Shown in pieces: positions 43,493-52,516 of a stretch of 64,000 nucleotides of DNA. Position 1 is the first letter of the stretch; each line of letters starts with the position of its first letter. Below the pieces are notes generated by a model. It ran no database searches, was not told the DNA's origin, and saw only the letters and a program-made list of their open reading frames with translations. The stretch covers positions 1,550,001 through 1,614,000 of the forward strand of contig NZ_LN879502.1 in the NCBI RefSeq assembly GCF_001499655.1, read 5' to 3'. This DNA comes from Candidatus Protochlamydia naegleriophila. Lineage in GTDB: Bacteria; Chlamydiota; Chlamydiia; Chlamydiales; Parachlamydiaceae. The position numbers and the translations under genes are program-made.

Positions 43493-44530
43493 TCATGCCG
43501 ACCGCCGGGAGACCTTAATAAGAGTGTCTTCTATATCTCGAAAAATACCCTCCAGCCTCTCTCTTACAATTCTCGGAAGTGAGAGGTTGTCAAACTGCTC
43601 TAAATGATCTCTTAAGCCCTCTAACCTAGCCTCTGTGAAAAAAAACTCTTTTTCATCGTTCTTGTGAAGCTTCGGTAACAAGTCATGGATGTGCTTAAGC
43701 TCCTGCTCAACAAAAAACATCTCTTCCTCGAGGTCCTTAAATAAATCGACATCGAATTCCTCTTCGGTTAACACAAGGTCCTTCACGATTAAATCGATTT
43801 TCATGAGCACTTGGTCGAAGCAGCTCTCCCTTTGGCGATGAAGTTGAGCAATCCACTCCGACGCCTGTTTCATGGAAGCCGTCTCTTCAACTCCTCGCTT
43901 CAATTCGACCAGATGCTTGAGGGGCTCTTCGGTAGCCTTCGCCAATCTTTTCTCTACGCTTTTAAAGACGTCATCCTTTTGGCTCATACGGGATAATGAC
44001 TGAGTTTGATAATCCTGAATGACCCGAATATCCTTATCAATCAACTGAGAAGTTCGATCGGAAACAAGCTTTAATATCCTTTGATTCAACTCATGCCGGT
44101 CATGCCATTTGGAATGGAGCTCAATCCAAGACAAAGCATGCCCTTTCCAATCCATGTCGACCATTTTTTGCATACTCAAAAGAGTATTGTCCAAATCACT
44201 CTTCAAACGCTCCGCATCACGTATTAACTCTTCTAACACCTCTTTGGCCAAAGGCATTAGCAAACTGTCAAATTGCGCTAAAATGTTCTCTTTTTGTTCA
44301 TTAAACTGAACAATGACTTCATTTGCGCTATCTTTTAAACTTTTAAAATGATTGGAAAGTGCTTGGTCGATCACCAAGGCTTGATGGATAAGAACGGGGA
44401 TCGAGTGAATCTGATCTCTCAATCTCTCGATTGTCATACAAACTTTAATTTGTGATTCTGTAGGCGGCTTCTCCATTTCTGGAGCATAAGTCTCTTTTTC
44501 TGGATCTGGCTCCTGTGATAAGTGAGTCAT
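43493..44530 (-). CDS. Coiled-coil protein, 345 aa
   Basis: A highly charged, helical protein with heptad-like Leu/Glu/Lys spacing over most of its length (for example KDLEEEMFFVEQELKHIHDL). No signal peptide, membrane span or known domain. Its stop lies two bases from the stop of the TraB-like gene on the other strand, a convergent pair without a visible terminator between them. It may be part of the same system or simply a neighbour. Confidence 0.6.
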   Translation of the reverse strand: MTHLSQEPDPEKETYAPEMEKPPTESQIKVCMTIERLRDQIHSIPVLIHQALVIDQALSNHFKSLKDSANEVIVQFNEQKENILAQFDSLLMPLAKEVLEELIRDAERLKSDLDNTLLSMQKMVDMDWKGHALSWIELHSKWHDRHELNQRILKLVSDRTSQLIDKDIRVIQDYQTQSLSRMSQKDDVFKSVEKRLAKATEEPLKHLVELKRGVEETASMKQASEWIAQLHRQRESCFDQVLMKIDLIVKDLVLTEEEFDVDLFKDLEEEMFFVEQELKHIHDLLPKLHKNDEKEFFFTEARLEGLRDHLEQFDNLSLPRIVRERLEGIFRDIEDTLIKVSRRSA

Positions 44531-44681
44531 AGAACCTCAAAGATTAACCGTAGTGAATCAAAAGAACTATACTATTATATTAAAACATTTTATTATTTCC
44601 ATAAATCACTTTCTTATTAAACTTCAAAAAAAAAGAGTAAAATCTTTTAAATCACCAGTAAACAAATTGAGACTTCAAGCC

Positions 44682-45473
44682 ATGACCGAACGCCCTTTTA
44701 TTCTAATTACAAATGATGATGGTGTGCATGCCACAGGCATTAAACATTTATGGCAGGCTGTCCAGGGGATGGCAGATCTTGCAGTTGTCGCTCCAGCTGG
44801 AGAACAATCGGCAGTCAGTTTATCCATCACCGTTAGACATCCACTGCATATCGCCAAAGTCGAATGGGCAACGTTGCAAGCCTCAACCTGGTCCGTCAAT
44901 GGAACACCTGCCGATTGCGTCAAATTGGCTTTAAACGTCATTTTACCGCGCCGTCCGCAGCTCATTTTGTCAGGCATAAACAGAGGCACAAATGCGGGTC
45001 GAAATGTCTTGTACAGCGGAACGGTGGCAGCAGTAATGGAAGGAGTGATGCATGGCATTCCAGGCATCGCATTTTCACTTGGAGACTATTTCAATCCTAC
45101 TTTTGGACATGTTGAATCCTTTATTGCGCTTATTGTCGATTATGCTTTGAAACATCCCCTCCCAGACGGGACATTTTTAAACGTCAACTTTCCCAAAAGC
45201 GAATGTGGGCCCATTAAGGGAGTTCGTTTAACCAACCAGGGAAAGGAATACTGGGCCGAAAACCCAGAAGAGCGTCATCACCCAGCTGAAAATCATCCTT
45301 ACTATTGGCTTGGATCAAAACTTGCACAATTTGACGAACAAACCGATTGCGATATTACGTGGCTCAAAAAAGGCTATGCAACGGCAGTTCCCATTCAGAT
45401 CGGAGACTTAACCTCTCACAAACATATTGCAGCAGAAAAGCAAAATTTCGAAAGCTTTGTCAATCTATCCTAA
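44682..45473 (+). CDS. surE: 5'-nucleotidase SurE
   Basis: ATG 44682 is chosen because the protein then begins MTERPFILITNDDGVHATGI, the exact SurE N-terminus with metal ligands Asp12 and Asp13; upstream in-frame codons are spurious. NGTPADCVKLAL and SGINRGTNAGRNVLYSGTVAAVMEG follow. It is a metal-dependent nucleoside monophosphatase of stationary phase and stress. Length (263) is normal. Confidence 0.95.
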   Translation: MTERPFILITNDDGVHATGIKHLWQAVQGMADLAVVAPAGEQSAVSLSITVRHPLHIAKVEWATLQASTWSVNGTPADCVKLALNVILPRRPQLILSGINRGTNAGRNVLYSGTVAAVMEGVMHGIPGIAFSLGDYFNPTFGHVESFIALIVDYALKHPLPDGTFLNVNFPKSECGPIKGVRLTNQGKEYWAENPEERHHPAENHPYYWLGSKLAQFDEQTDCDITWLKKGYATAVPIQIGDLTSHKHIAAEKQNFESFVNLS

Positions 45474-45722
45474 TTGCTAAAGGGCAAATGCTTTCATCGC
45501 CAAAATCGCAAAATATGGTCTAAGGCAGAGCTTCTTGCCTCTTCTTAAGCCATTTTGTGGGTGATGAATTCTCTTTAAAAATTGCAGGATTAGGCTGTAG
45601 AAAATGCAGCCTAATGATAACACCCCAAGCTATTTCCAGGCTAATGTTTAGAGCTGGGTTATGCTTTGTACTTAGCCTAAAAGGGTATGAGAGAAAGGCC
45701 GCGATGAAGCCAAAAGATCTAT

Positions 45723-46133
45723 CTATTTGCACAAACGCTTTTCACATGCATCCAGCCGATTCAAGGCAGCTTCCTGGCACTTTTCAATAATTTGCCTTCC
45801 CCCTTCAAAGCGATAAATCCGATTGAGTTCTACGCGCAAGCGATCACTTAGCTCATGATCAGTTAGCGTCAATTCAATCATTTCCAACTCTTGATGTGTA
45901 TGGTGAAACTCGCGCGCTGCAATCGCAACCAAGACCAATTCATCAAATAAACGCTGTAAACGCCCCGTCGATGCGACCAATTGGTCGCGCGAGCGAATCT
46001 TTTGCAACTCTTGGATTAAAGAACGGGTAATTCCTTCCCCCTCTTCCTTAAAATCCTCTAAAGATCTTGGACTACACCCAGTCATTAAAAGCGAAAAAGC
46101 CAATAAAACTGCCATTTGCCATGTCCGATACAT
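45723..46133 (-). CDS. Putative lipoprotein, about 136 aa
   Basis: The signal peptide ends LLAFSLLMTGCSPRS, a good lipobox with Cys at +1. The mature part is about 115 residues, helical and charged. The start is uncertain: ATG 46133 has GGGGG nine bases upstream, while ATG 46151 would add six residues. No family is recognised. It converges with surE; the 250-base gap between them has one small hairpin (45590-45613) and no credible gene. Confidence 0.65.
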   Translation of the reverse strand: MYRTWQMAVLLAFSLLMTGCSPRSLEDFKEEGEGITRSLIQELQKIRSRDQLVASTGRLQRLFDELVLVAIAAREFHHTHQELEMIELTLTDHELSDRLRVELNRIYRFEGGRQIIEKCQEAALNRLDACEKRLCK

Positions 46134-46311
46134 TCCTTTTTCCCCCATCACCTCTTTTGCCCTCGCTTTTGTCTCCTTTCTAAGGCGAGAAAAAGTAGTT
46201 TAAACCGGATTATCTTTAATGGCACCTTAAATTTAGACAGCAGAAAACAGAACATAAACTCCTAGCCTTTTGAATGTTACAAAGTATTTTCATTTCAGCA
46301 AGAAAAGGCGC

Positions 46312-46340
46312 TTGCGATTAATTCCTCAATCACATATAGT
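46312..46340 (+). promoter_or_regulatory. Promoter of tRNA-Val/tRNA-Asp
   Basis: TTGCGA and TATAGT are separated by 17 bases; the -10 box ends 15 bases before the tRNA-Val 5' end. Confidence 0.65.
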
Positions 46341-46355
46341 TTTAACTTCTTGCAA

Positions 46356-46428
46356 GGGCGTATAGCTCAGTTGGTAGAGCTCCTGTCTTACACACAGGCG
46401 GTCATAGGTTCGAGTCCTGTTGCGCCCA
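46356..46428 (+). tRNA. tRNA-Val (UAC)
   Basis: A 73-nt cloverleaf: acceptor GGGCGTA, D-arm AGCTCAGTTGGTAGAGC, anticodon TAC in TCTTACACA, T-loop GGTTCGAGTCC. No encoded CCA. Confidence 0.95.
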
Positions 46429-46443
46429 TCACTTGCAAAGAAT

Positions 46444-46517
46444 GCGGGAGTAGTTCAATTGGTTAGAGCACCGGCTTGTCACGCCGGAAGTTGCGGGTTC
46501 GAGCCCCGTCTCCCGCG
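46444..46517 (+). tRNA. tRNA-Asp (GUC)
   Basis: A 74-nt cloverleaf: acceptor GCGGGAG and CTCCCGC, anticodon GTC in CTTGTCACG, T-loop GGTTCGAGCCC. It lies 15 bases after tRNA-Val, probably in one transcript. Confidence 0.95.
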
Positions 46518-46636
46518 TCCTATTTTTAAGATAGTGCGCCCATTCTTTTCATTTCGATTAAGTGCAATCCCTTCTTTTGTTGGCTGTCTTTTACGAGTAA
46601 AATTTCAAATTTTTCATCCATTAAGGACGCTTCTAT

Positions 46637-47587
46637 ATGCATGCCTCACAACCGTCAAAACGTTCAGTTATATCTCAAATTCTTGTCTATTTCTGGATAG
46701 CTTTTGGAGCTTTTTTGGCAGCATTTGCATTGGAAGTCTTTTTCATTCCCAACAACCTAATTGACGGCGGCATTGTCGGCGTTGCCATGATTTTAGGAAA
46801 TGTCTTTGGACAATCCTTGATTCCTTACCTGCTGATTATTCTCAATCTCCCCTTTCTGGTTCTTGCCTATCGCTCTATTGGAAAAGTCTTTGTTGCTCAC
46901 ATGTTAATGGCTACCTTCTTATTTGCAGCTTCAATGATTTTCATTAATAACATGATGCACATCCAATTTAAGGGAGACAGCTTAGAAGTTGTAGTCATTG
47001 GCGGTGCCATTCTGGGTATTGGTCTTGGACTCATCATCCGGGAGGGTGGATGCTTAGATGGAACCGAAATCCTTGGAATCATCATCAATCGCAAAACAGG
47101 ATTTACGGTTGGTCAGGTTGTTTTAGTCTGCAATATCTTTGTTTTTGGTGTTGCGGGATTCGTCTTTAAAGATTGGCACCCCCCACTCATGTCGCTGATC
47201 ACTTACATTGTAGTGATTAAGATCATGGATTCTGTCATCGTCGGATTAGATGAAACCAAATCGGTTTTAATCATCTCTTCCAAATCAAAAGCCATTGCTG
47301 ATGCTATTGTGCATGAATTAGGCTTAGGTTTGACGATCATGTATGGCCGAGGCGGTTTTTCAGGCGACGAGCGCGAAATTCTTTACGTTATTGCCGAACG
47401 ACTTCAATTAGCCGAACTTAAAGATCTTATTCTACGTGAAGATTCCAATGCCTTTATTGCCATTGAAAATCTCCACGAAGTTGCCAACGGCAAGTCTCAT
47501 CACGGAGAAGGACAGGTCAAGCAGACGCGCATGGAACGAATTTTTTCACGCATCTTGCAAAAAACCAACATTAAAGAAGCAAAATAA
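46637..47587 (+). CDS. YitT-family membrane protein
   Basis: A 316-residue protein with five or six spans in the first 200 residues (FGAFLAAFALEVFFIPN, VVIGGAILGIGLGLIIREGG) followed by a soluble DUF2179 domain (GLTIMYGRGGFSGDEREILYVI). This is the standard YitT arrangement. LDGTEILGIIINRKTG is a further signature. The function is unknown; a transport role is suspected. Start at the first ATG, 120 bases after tRNA-Asp. Confidence 0.9.
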   Translation: MHASQPSKRSVISQILVYFWIAFGAFLAAFALEVFFIPNNLIDGGIVGVAMILGNVFGQSLIPYLLIILNLPFLVLAYRSIGKVFVAHMLMATFLFAASMIFINNMMHIQFKGDSLEVVVIGGAILGIGLGLIIREGGCLDGTEILGIIINRKTGFTVGQVVLVCNIFVFGVAGFVFKDWHPPLMSLITYIVVIKIMDSVIVGLDETKSVLIISSKSKAIADAIVHELGLGLTIMYGRGGFSGDEREILYVIAERLQLAELKDLILREDSNAFIAIENLHEVANGKSHHGEGQVKQTRMERIFSRILQKTNIKEAK

Positions 47588-47984
47588 GACACGGCTCTTT
47601 TCACAAAGTTAACCAAAAGACTTTAATCCTTCTTGCTAACGGATCACTGGCTTGTCAATCAAGAAACCTCCGAATACCTCCCCTATCCAACGCAACTCAG
47701 CGTATCAATCTCTAGATGCATGTTCGTCTAATTGCAATATGGATTCTATCAATCAATAACTTACTTCCACGCTTAGGTTTAGCGTTGCAAAAATTGATCG
47801 TGCACCGCTATATTAAGCCAAAAAGCGCGATTTGCCCACAAATATGTGAAAAAAACTACCTCCTCTGTAAGAATCTTACCAGTTTAATTTCAAATTCAGC
47901 CCCTTTTCTACAGAAAAACCTTGATAGTTTATAAACAAAATCATATCTCTTTAACCTTGCTCAAATAACGATAGAGAGGGAGAT
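47588..47984. other. Intergenic, no supported gene
   Basis: 397 bases between the YitT and LOG genes. A 72-codon frame (47716-47934) is present but has no family, signal or binding site and looks fortuitous. No RNA gene or repeat is seen. Confidence 0.4.
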
Positions 47985-48671
47985 ATGACATACGATCAAG
48001 ACCACGAAGTAGAAAAACAAGTTTTCACTCACGACTCATGGCGCGTTTTTCGAATCGTTTCTGAATTCGTTGATGGCTTTGAAACCATGACCAATCTAGG
48101 TCCTTCCGTATCCATTTTCGGTTCGGCACGCCTGGCTCCTGACTCCATCTATTACAATCTCGCAGTAGACGTAGCCCGCCACATTTCTCGCAAAGGCTTT
48201 GCAATCATCACAGGTGGCGGCCCTGGCATCATGGAAGCTGCCAATAAAGGGGCTCAGGAAGTTAAGGGGCATTCCTGTGGACTTGCCATCGACCTTCCTT
48301 TTGAGACGGAGCCCAATCGCTTTATTGATCCTAAATACCGCCTAAGCTTCCGCTACTTTTTTGTGCGCAAGGTCATGTTCATTCGCTATGCCCAAGGCTA
48401 TGTCTTCTTACCGGGGGGTGTAGGGACGCTAGACGAACTCTTCGAAGCCTTAACCCTGATTCAAACAAAAAAAATTAAAGCCTTTCCAATCTATCTCATG
48501 GGAAAAGCGTATTGGGTTGAAATGCTCAAATGGATGGAAGACACAATGCTGTCTCATGGATGCATCTCAGCAAGCGACTTGAATATGTTTCAAATTACCG
48601 ATGATCCTGAAGAAGTGGCAAATGGCATTGAGCGCCATTATCAACGAGACCGCGCCCTGAAAAACTTCTAA
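47985..48671 (+). CDS. LOG-family nucleotide-binding protein
   Basis: A 228-residue protein with both LOG/lysine-decarboxylase-like motifs: GGGPGIMEAANKGA and PGGVGTLDELFE. LOG enzymes (TIGR00730-like) remove ribose 5-phosphate from purine nucleoside monophosphates such as AMP. The bacterial name 'lysine decarboxylase' for this family is a misannotation. GAGGGAG precedes the ATG. A perfect 32-bp palindrome begins directly after the stop. Confidence 0.9.
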   Translation: MTYDQDHEVEKQVFTHDSWRVFRIVSEFVDGFETMTNLGPSVSIFGSARLAPDSIYYNLAVDVARHISRKGFAIITGGGPGIMEAANKGAQEVKGHSCGLAIDLPFETEPNRFIDPKYRLSFRYFFVRKVMFIRYAQGYVFLPGGVGTLDELFEALTLIQTKKIKAFPIYLMGKAYWVEMLKWMEDTMLSHGCISASDLNMFQITDDPEEVANGIERHYQRDRALKNF

Positions 48672-48703
48672 TCAATGCGAGGCTGCATGCAGCCTCGCAT
48701 TGA
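48672..48703. repeat. Perfect 32-bp palindrome directly after the LOG stop codon
   Basis: TCAATGCGAGGCTGCA is followed at once by its exact complement. No T-run follows. It serves the LOG gene (plus) and lies 69 bases beyond the end of the minus-strand gene at 48772, so it may be a bidirectional terminator. Confidence 0.85.
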
Positions 48704-48771
48704 CATCTGTAGGCTTAAACTCTCCTTCTTGTGCATGGCTTAAAATGCAGTAAGAAGCACGAATCATCCGC

Positions 48772-49326
48772 TTAACGCCTGCCAAAAGGAAGCTGAAAAC
48801 CTCCCTCATTTCCGCCATTTGGCCTATGACCTGGCTGCATTTGATTGGCTTGATGAGCTGGAACGCGAACGACATTCGGGAAGCGACTCGACGGCAGTTG
48901 ATGCATCCCATCATTTACATTGCTCTGGAAACCTCGGGTTTGCGGCAATTGGCGCATAGGCTGCTGAGGTTGAGGTCTTGGGGTAAATGTAGGTTGCGGA
49001 TAAACTGCAGCAGGCGGAGTAAATTGACGTGGCTGATAGCCTGGGGGCTGATATACAATTACCGGCGGATTGAGAGGGTGGTGATGTCCATGCCTGAAAG
49101 AAGAAGAGCTTCTTCTTAACAACCAAATGACGCCTGCTATGCAAGGCACAACAGATAAGACTGCTGCAAATCCAGGAGCCTGTCCTTGCAGAGCTTGCGC
49201 TCCAATCAAAGCAAAGACGCTCGCAGCAACAGCCACAACTGTATCTTTGACAAGATGTGAGTAACGATTTTGCTGCAGCCCAACAAAGGGCTGATAAACG
49301 GGCCTAAAAAAATTTAATGGATTCAC
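48772..49326 (-). CDS. Small membrane protein with Pro/Gln-rich tail, 184 aa
   Basis: Two adjacent hydrophobic segments (about residues 28-47 and 52-70) are followed by a basic RRSSSSFRHGHHH and a long tail rich in Pro, Gln and Asn (YPQPTFTPRPQPQQPMRQLP). Probably an inner membrane hairpin with a disordered tail. A membrane hairpin plus low-complexity tail is also seen in some inclusion-membrane proteins, but nothing decides this. No family is recognised. Confidence 0.55.
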   Translation of the reverse strand: MNPLNFFRPVYQPFVGLQQNRYSHLVKDTVVAVAASVFALIGAQALQGQAPGFAAVLSVVPCIAGVIWLLRRSSSSFRHGHHHPLNPPVIVYQPPGYQPRQFTPPAAVYPQPTFTPRPQPQQPMRQLPQTRGFQSNVNDGMHQLPSSRFPNVVRVPAHQANQMQPGHRPNGGNEGGFQLPFGRR

Positions 49327-49404
49327 GATTATTATTCCTATTAGCTTAAATGTAACGATTGCAAATGATAATGGAAAGCCAAGCCATACTTGCCTCCCTG
49401 CTCA

Positions 49405-50148
49405 TTAATAACCAGCTGGAAAACCAATAAATTCGGCTTCGCTGTACGGAGTATTATAAAGATTGGTATTGATCAAAATATGCGGAAATTTAGCAATGCG
49501 CCAATAATTATTAACCCCAATGATGATCTGGTGACCAATATGCCATTTACTGAATGCATAATCACTTGAATCAATCTGCCAAATGGTATTGTCATTTAAC
49601 TGAATGAAGCGCTGATAGGGATCGATGTTGACAATCCAGCGAGTCGCTGAAGAAGAGAGTGGCGAACCAACTAAATTGACCTCAATAGACTCTTGAGTCG
49701 TACGGTTTTGCAACACATAGCTATACATGGAGAAACAAGAAGACTTGGGCTTAATAAAAATCAAGTCGCTTTGCACCCAAAATAAAACAGTTTTTCTTTG
49801 ATAGGGATGAACCGCCCATTTTGAACCATCGTGTAATTGAATAATGTCGCCCGAGCCAGAGATGGCGTAAGGAGCATAATAGGCATCATTGTGGACGCGG
49901 TAGAGATGCTCTTCATCGTAAAAGTTAGTTTTGCCTGCATACTGCAACAAAGGCTTCGCCTCTTCAGGCATTTCTTCCAAACGCTTCTCGGCAATAAGCA
50001 TGAGCTCATCCTGCGTCAACTGATTTTCCAAAGCTGGCTGCTCTTTAGATGCAGGAATGGCATCCCCCCCCTCTTGATCTTGAGCCGCTAAGCTCATAAC
50101 ACAGATCATGAAAAAAGTTGCAATAGAACATACTGATTTTACTTTCAT
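49405..50148 (-). CDS. Exported hypothetical protein, 247 aa
   Basis: Signal peptide (MKVKSVCSIATFFMICVMSLAA) followed by a Glu/Gln-rich linker and a beta-rich domain with two similar halves: IIQLHDGSKWAVHPYQRKTVLFW and FIQLNDNTIWQIDSSDYAFSKW, each with an IQL-(H/N)-D-xxW core. This suggests an internal duplication of a small beta unit. No named family is recognised. Confidence 0.6.
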   Translation of the reverse strand: MKVKSVCSIATFFMICVMSLAAQDQEGGDAIPASKEQPALENQLTQDELMLIAEKRLEEMPEEAKPLLQYAGKTNFYDEEHLYRVHNDAYYAPYAISGSGDIIQLHDGSKWAVHPYQRKTVLFWVQSDLIFIKPKSSCFSMYSYVLQNRTTQESIEVNLVGSPLSSSATRWIVNIDPYQRFIQLNDNTIWQIDSSDYAFSKWHIGHQIIIGVNNYWRIAKFPHILINTNLYNTPYSEAEFIGFPAGY

Positions 50149-50550
50149 TACCTTACCCTAGTTATCTGTAATTTTTTTGGAGTGTATGGTCAACCAAGCA
50201 CCCCAACCTCTTTTGTATTTGTAAAGAGTATATGATGGATTGTCATTAAGAGAAAATAAAGATGCTTTAAAAAACTTAAAAAAAGAAATTAAATTAGTTA
50301 AAAATGGTAGAGAAATGGTAAACGAGCACGCAGTATTGATAGTTTAGATAGAAGATCCATTAGGAAACAGTCCCTCTCAACCACTGATTATAACTCTATC
50401 TCAGCGTCCTGTTCTTAGTTGTACGCGCGCTGCTTGCTTAGGATCACTTTACATGGTTAAAGTTTTTTTGCATCAACTAAACCAAAAACTGATGAATGTT
50501 TAACTGGATGGAAAGACAATTGATGTGGTTTTTGGATAGAGAATCTATTT
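50149..50550. other. Intergenic, possibly decayed
   Basis: 402 bases without an intact gene. A 35-codon frame (LSLRENKDALKNLKKEIKLV..., about 50240-50347) is helical and protein-like but has no proper start or family. It may be a remnant. Confidence 0.35.
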
Positions 50551-50580
50551 CTCAAGGGGGTCTTGAAAGACCTCCTTGAG
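50551..50580 (-). terminator. Hairpin after accC, without U-tract
   Basis: CTCAAGGAGGTCTT pairs with AAGACCCCCTTGAG (one mismatch) across a two-base loop, 12 bases after the accC stop. The following bases are AAATAG, not T. Confidence 0.55.
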
Positions 50581-50592
50581 AGGGCGAGATCA

Positions 50593-51951
50593 TTATTTCT
50601 CGAATTTGCAGCCTTCTGCAATCAATCCATCGATATACAAAAGATCGAAATCAGCCTTTAAGAATCTTGGATCTTCCAACATGTAAAGGTGGAATGGAAT
50701 CGTAGAATTGACTCCGCCAATGTGGAATTCTCTTAAGGCTCTTTTAGCGATTGCAATCGCTTCTGAACGTGTTTTTCCTTTTACTATCAACTTTGCAATC
50801 ATGGAGTCGTAGTTCGGCGGAATAGAGTAGCCAGAATAACAGGCACTGTCAACCCGCACGTGAGGCCCTCCAGGAGGCAAGTAGTACTCTAATTTTCCAG
50901 GTGATGGGGCAAAGTTATGGCTTGGATTCTCAGCATTAATGCGGAACTGAATGACATGTCCACTAAATTCTACATCCTTTTGATCGAGCATCAGCTTTTC
51001 GCCACGAGCAATCCGCAGTTGCTCCATGACCAAATCAACTCCTGTCAACTCTTCTGTCACAGTATGTTCAACCTGGATGCGAGTGTTGACTTCCATGAAA
51101 TAAAAATTGCCATCCTTATCCAATAAGAACTCCACGGTTCCGGCTGAGCAGTAATTGGCCGCTTTCACGACATTGACTGCCGCCTGTCCAATTTTCTGCC
51201 TCATTTTGGGCGTCAAAGAAGGGCTTGGAGACTCTTCAATAAGCTTCTGTCGCCTTCTTTGCGTCGTACAGTCACGCTCTCCCAAGTGAATGTAATTGCC
51301 ATGCTTATCACCGAGGACTTGCACCTCGATATGGCGCGGATTCATAATCATCTTTTCAAGATAAACATCTGGATTACCAAAGCTCACTTCAGCTTCTGCA
51401 CGGGCAGCAGCAAACTGCTTGGTAAACTCTTCTTCATTATTCGCAATGCGGATCCCCTTTCCACCGCCGCCTGCAACAGCTTTGATAAAAATGGGAAAGC
51501 CCAATTTTTTTGCATCTTTCAAAGCGTCTTTGATGTCAATGACAACCCCGTCAGAGCCTGGAATCACAGGACAGCCGGCTTTTTTGGCAGTCGCTTTGGC
51601 TTTGGCTTTATCTCCAAGCAATCCGATAGACTGAGGAGCCGGGCCAATAAAATTGAGCCCACAGCTTTCGCAGATAGAAGCAAAATTGGCATTTTCGCTT
51701 AAAAAACCATAACCTGGATGGATCGCATCCGCTCCTGTGATCTCACACGCGGAGAGAATATTTGGAATTTTGAGATAGGATTTATGTGAAGGAGCCTCAC
51801 CAATACAAATCGCCTCATCCGCATGCAACACATGTAATGCTTCTGCATCAGCTTGAGAATAAACGGCAACTGTTTGGAGACCTAAATCATGGCAAGCACG
51901 AATAATGCGAACTGCAATTTCGCCTCGATTAGCAATCAGAACTTTTTGCAT
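50593..51951 (-). CDS. accC: Biotin carboxylase subunit of acetyl-CoA carboxylase
   Basis: A 452-residue protein starting MQKVLIANRGEIAVRIIRA at ATG 51951; an in-frame extension of 15 codons into accB is rejected. The ATP-grasp motifs are present: GGGGKGIR, HIEVQVLGD, ERDCTTQRRRQKLIEE, FLLDKDGNFYFMEVNTRIQVEHTVTE. It carboxylates biotin on AccB using ATP and bicarbonate, the first half-reaction of fatty acid synthesis. It is separated from accB by seven bases, so co-transcription is near certain. Confidence 0.97.
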   Translation of the reverse strand: MQKVLIANRGEIAVRIIRACHDLGLQTVAVYSQADAEALHVLHADEAICIGEAPSHKSYLKIPNILSACEITGADAIHPGYGFLSENANFASICESCGLNFIGPAPQSIGLLGDKAKAKATAKKAGCPVIPGSDGVVIDIKDALKDAKKLGFPIFIKAVAGGGGKGIRIANNEEEFTKQFAAARAEAEVSFGNPDVYLEKMIMNPRHIEVQVLGDKHGNYIHLGERDCTTQRRRQKLIEESPSPSLTPKMRQKIGQAAVNVVKAANYCSAGTVEFLLDKDGNFYFMEVNTRIQVEHTVTEELTGVDLVMEQLRIARGEKLMLDQKDVEFSGHVIQFRINAENPSHNFAPSPGKLEYYLPPGGPHVRVDSACYSGYSIPPNYDSMIAKLIVKGKTRSEAIAIAKRALREFHIGGVNSTIPFHLYMLEDPRFLKADFDLLYIDGLIAEGCKFEK

Positions 51952-51958
51952 AAATAGA

Positions 51959-52468
51959 CTACTCAACAATTCGGAAAAGTTTAGTACCAAATTCAACAGG
52001 CTGGCCAGATTCCACTAACACCTCAGCCACAACTCCGGTTACATTTGCTTTAATTTCATTCATAACCTTCATCGCTTCAATAATGCAAACAACCGTGTTT
52101 TTATCGATACGATCGCCGACCTTGACGAATGTTGGGTCATCTGGTGAAGGAGACTGATAAAATGTTCCAACCATTGGAGAAGTCACATAGATGTTATTGA
52201 CATCTGGTTTTGGAGCTTCAGCCGGCGCTGATGGATAGCGAGAGGTTGGCATTTCTGCTCCACGAGAAAGGGCATGGTCGGTTCGATTTTGCAAATACTG
52301 AGGCTTCAGTTGCTCCTCAGATTCAATTAAAGATTGATCGATTAAACGTATCTGTCCATTATCTTGGCGCTCTAAAATCAATTCGAATTCATTTTGTTTT
52401 AATTCGAGTCTTTTAGTTCCTGTACGCCCCATGACGGTCATGAGTTCTTTTATGTGTTTTAATTCCAC
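51959..52468 (-). CDS. accB: Biotin carboxyl carrier protein of acetyl-CoA carboxylase
   Basis: A 169-residue protein with the biotinylation site EAMKVMNEI (Lys134), a TSPMVGTFYQSPSPD motif before it, and a Pro/Ala-rich linker (about 70-90). The N-terminal part is the usual dimerisation and carboxylase-binding region. It carries carboxybiotin between biotin carboxylase and carboxyltransferase. Directly upstream of accC. Confidence 0.97.
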   Translation of the reverse strand: MELKHIKELMTVMGRTGTKRLELKQNEFELILERQDNGQIRLIDQSLIESEEQLKPQYLQNRTDHALSRGAEMPTSRYPSAPAEAPKPDVNNIYVTSPMVGTFYQSPSPDDPTFVKVGDRIDKNTVVCIIEAMKVMNEIKANVTGVVAEVLVESGQPVEFGTKLFRIVE

Positions 52469-52516
52469 TTCAGTTTTCCTCTATAATTGACAAAGTTTGT
52501 GACAACGGACCTCATC

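Noticed and set aside
45520-45732. A 70-aa minus-strand ORF after the lipoprotein gene
   Set aside because: GTG start inside the lipoprotein 3' end, no family and no binding site.
47716-47934. A 72-aa ORF between the YitT and LOG genes
   Set aside because: No binding site, no family and biased composition; taken as fortuitous.
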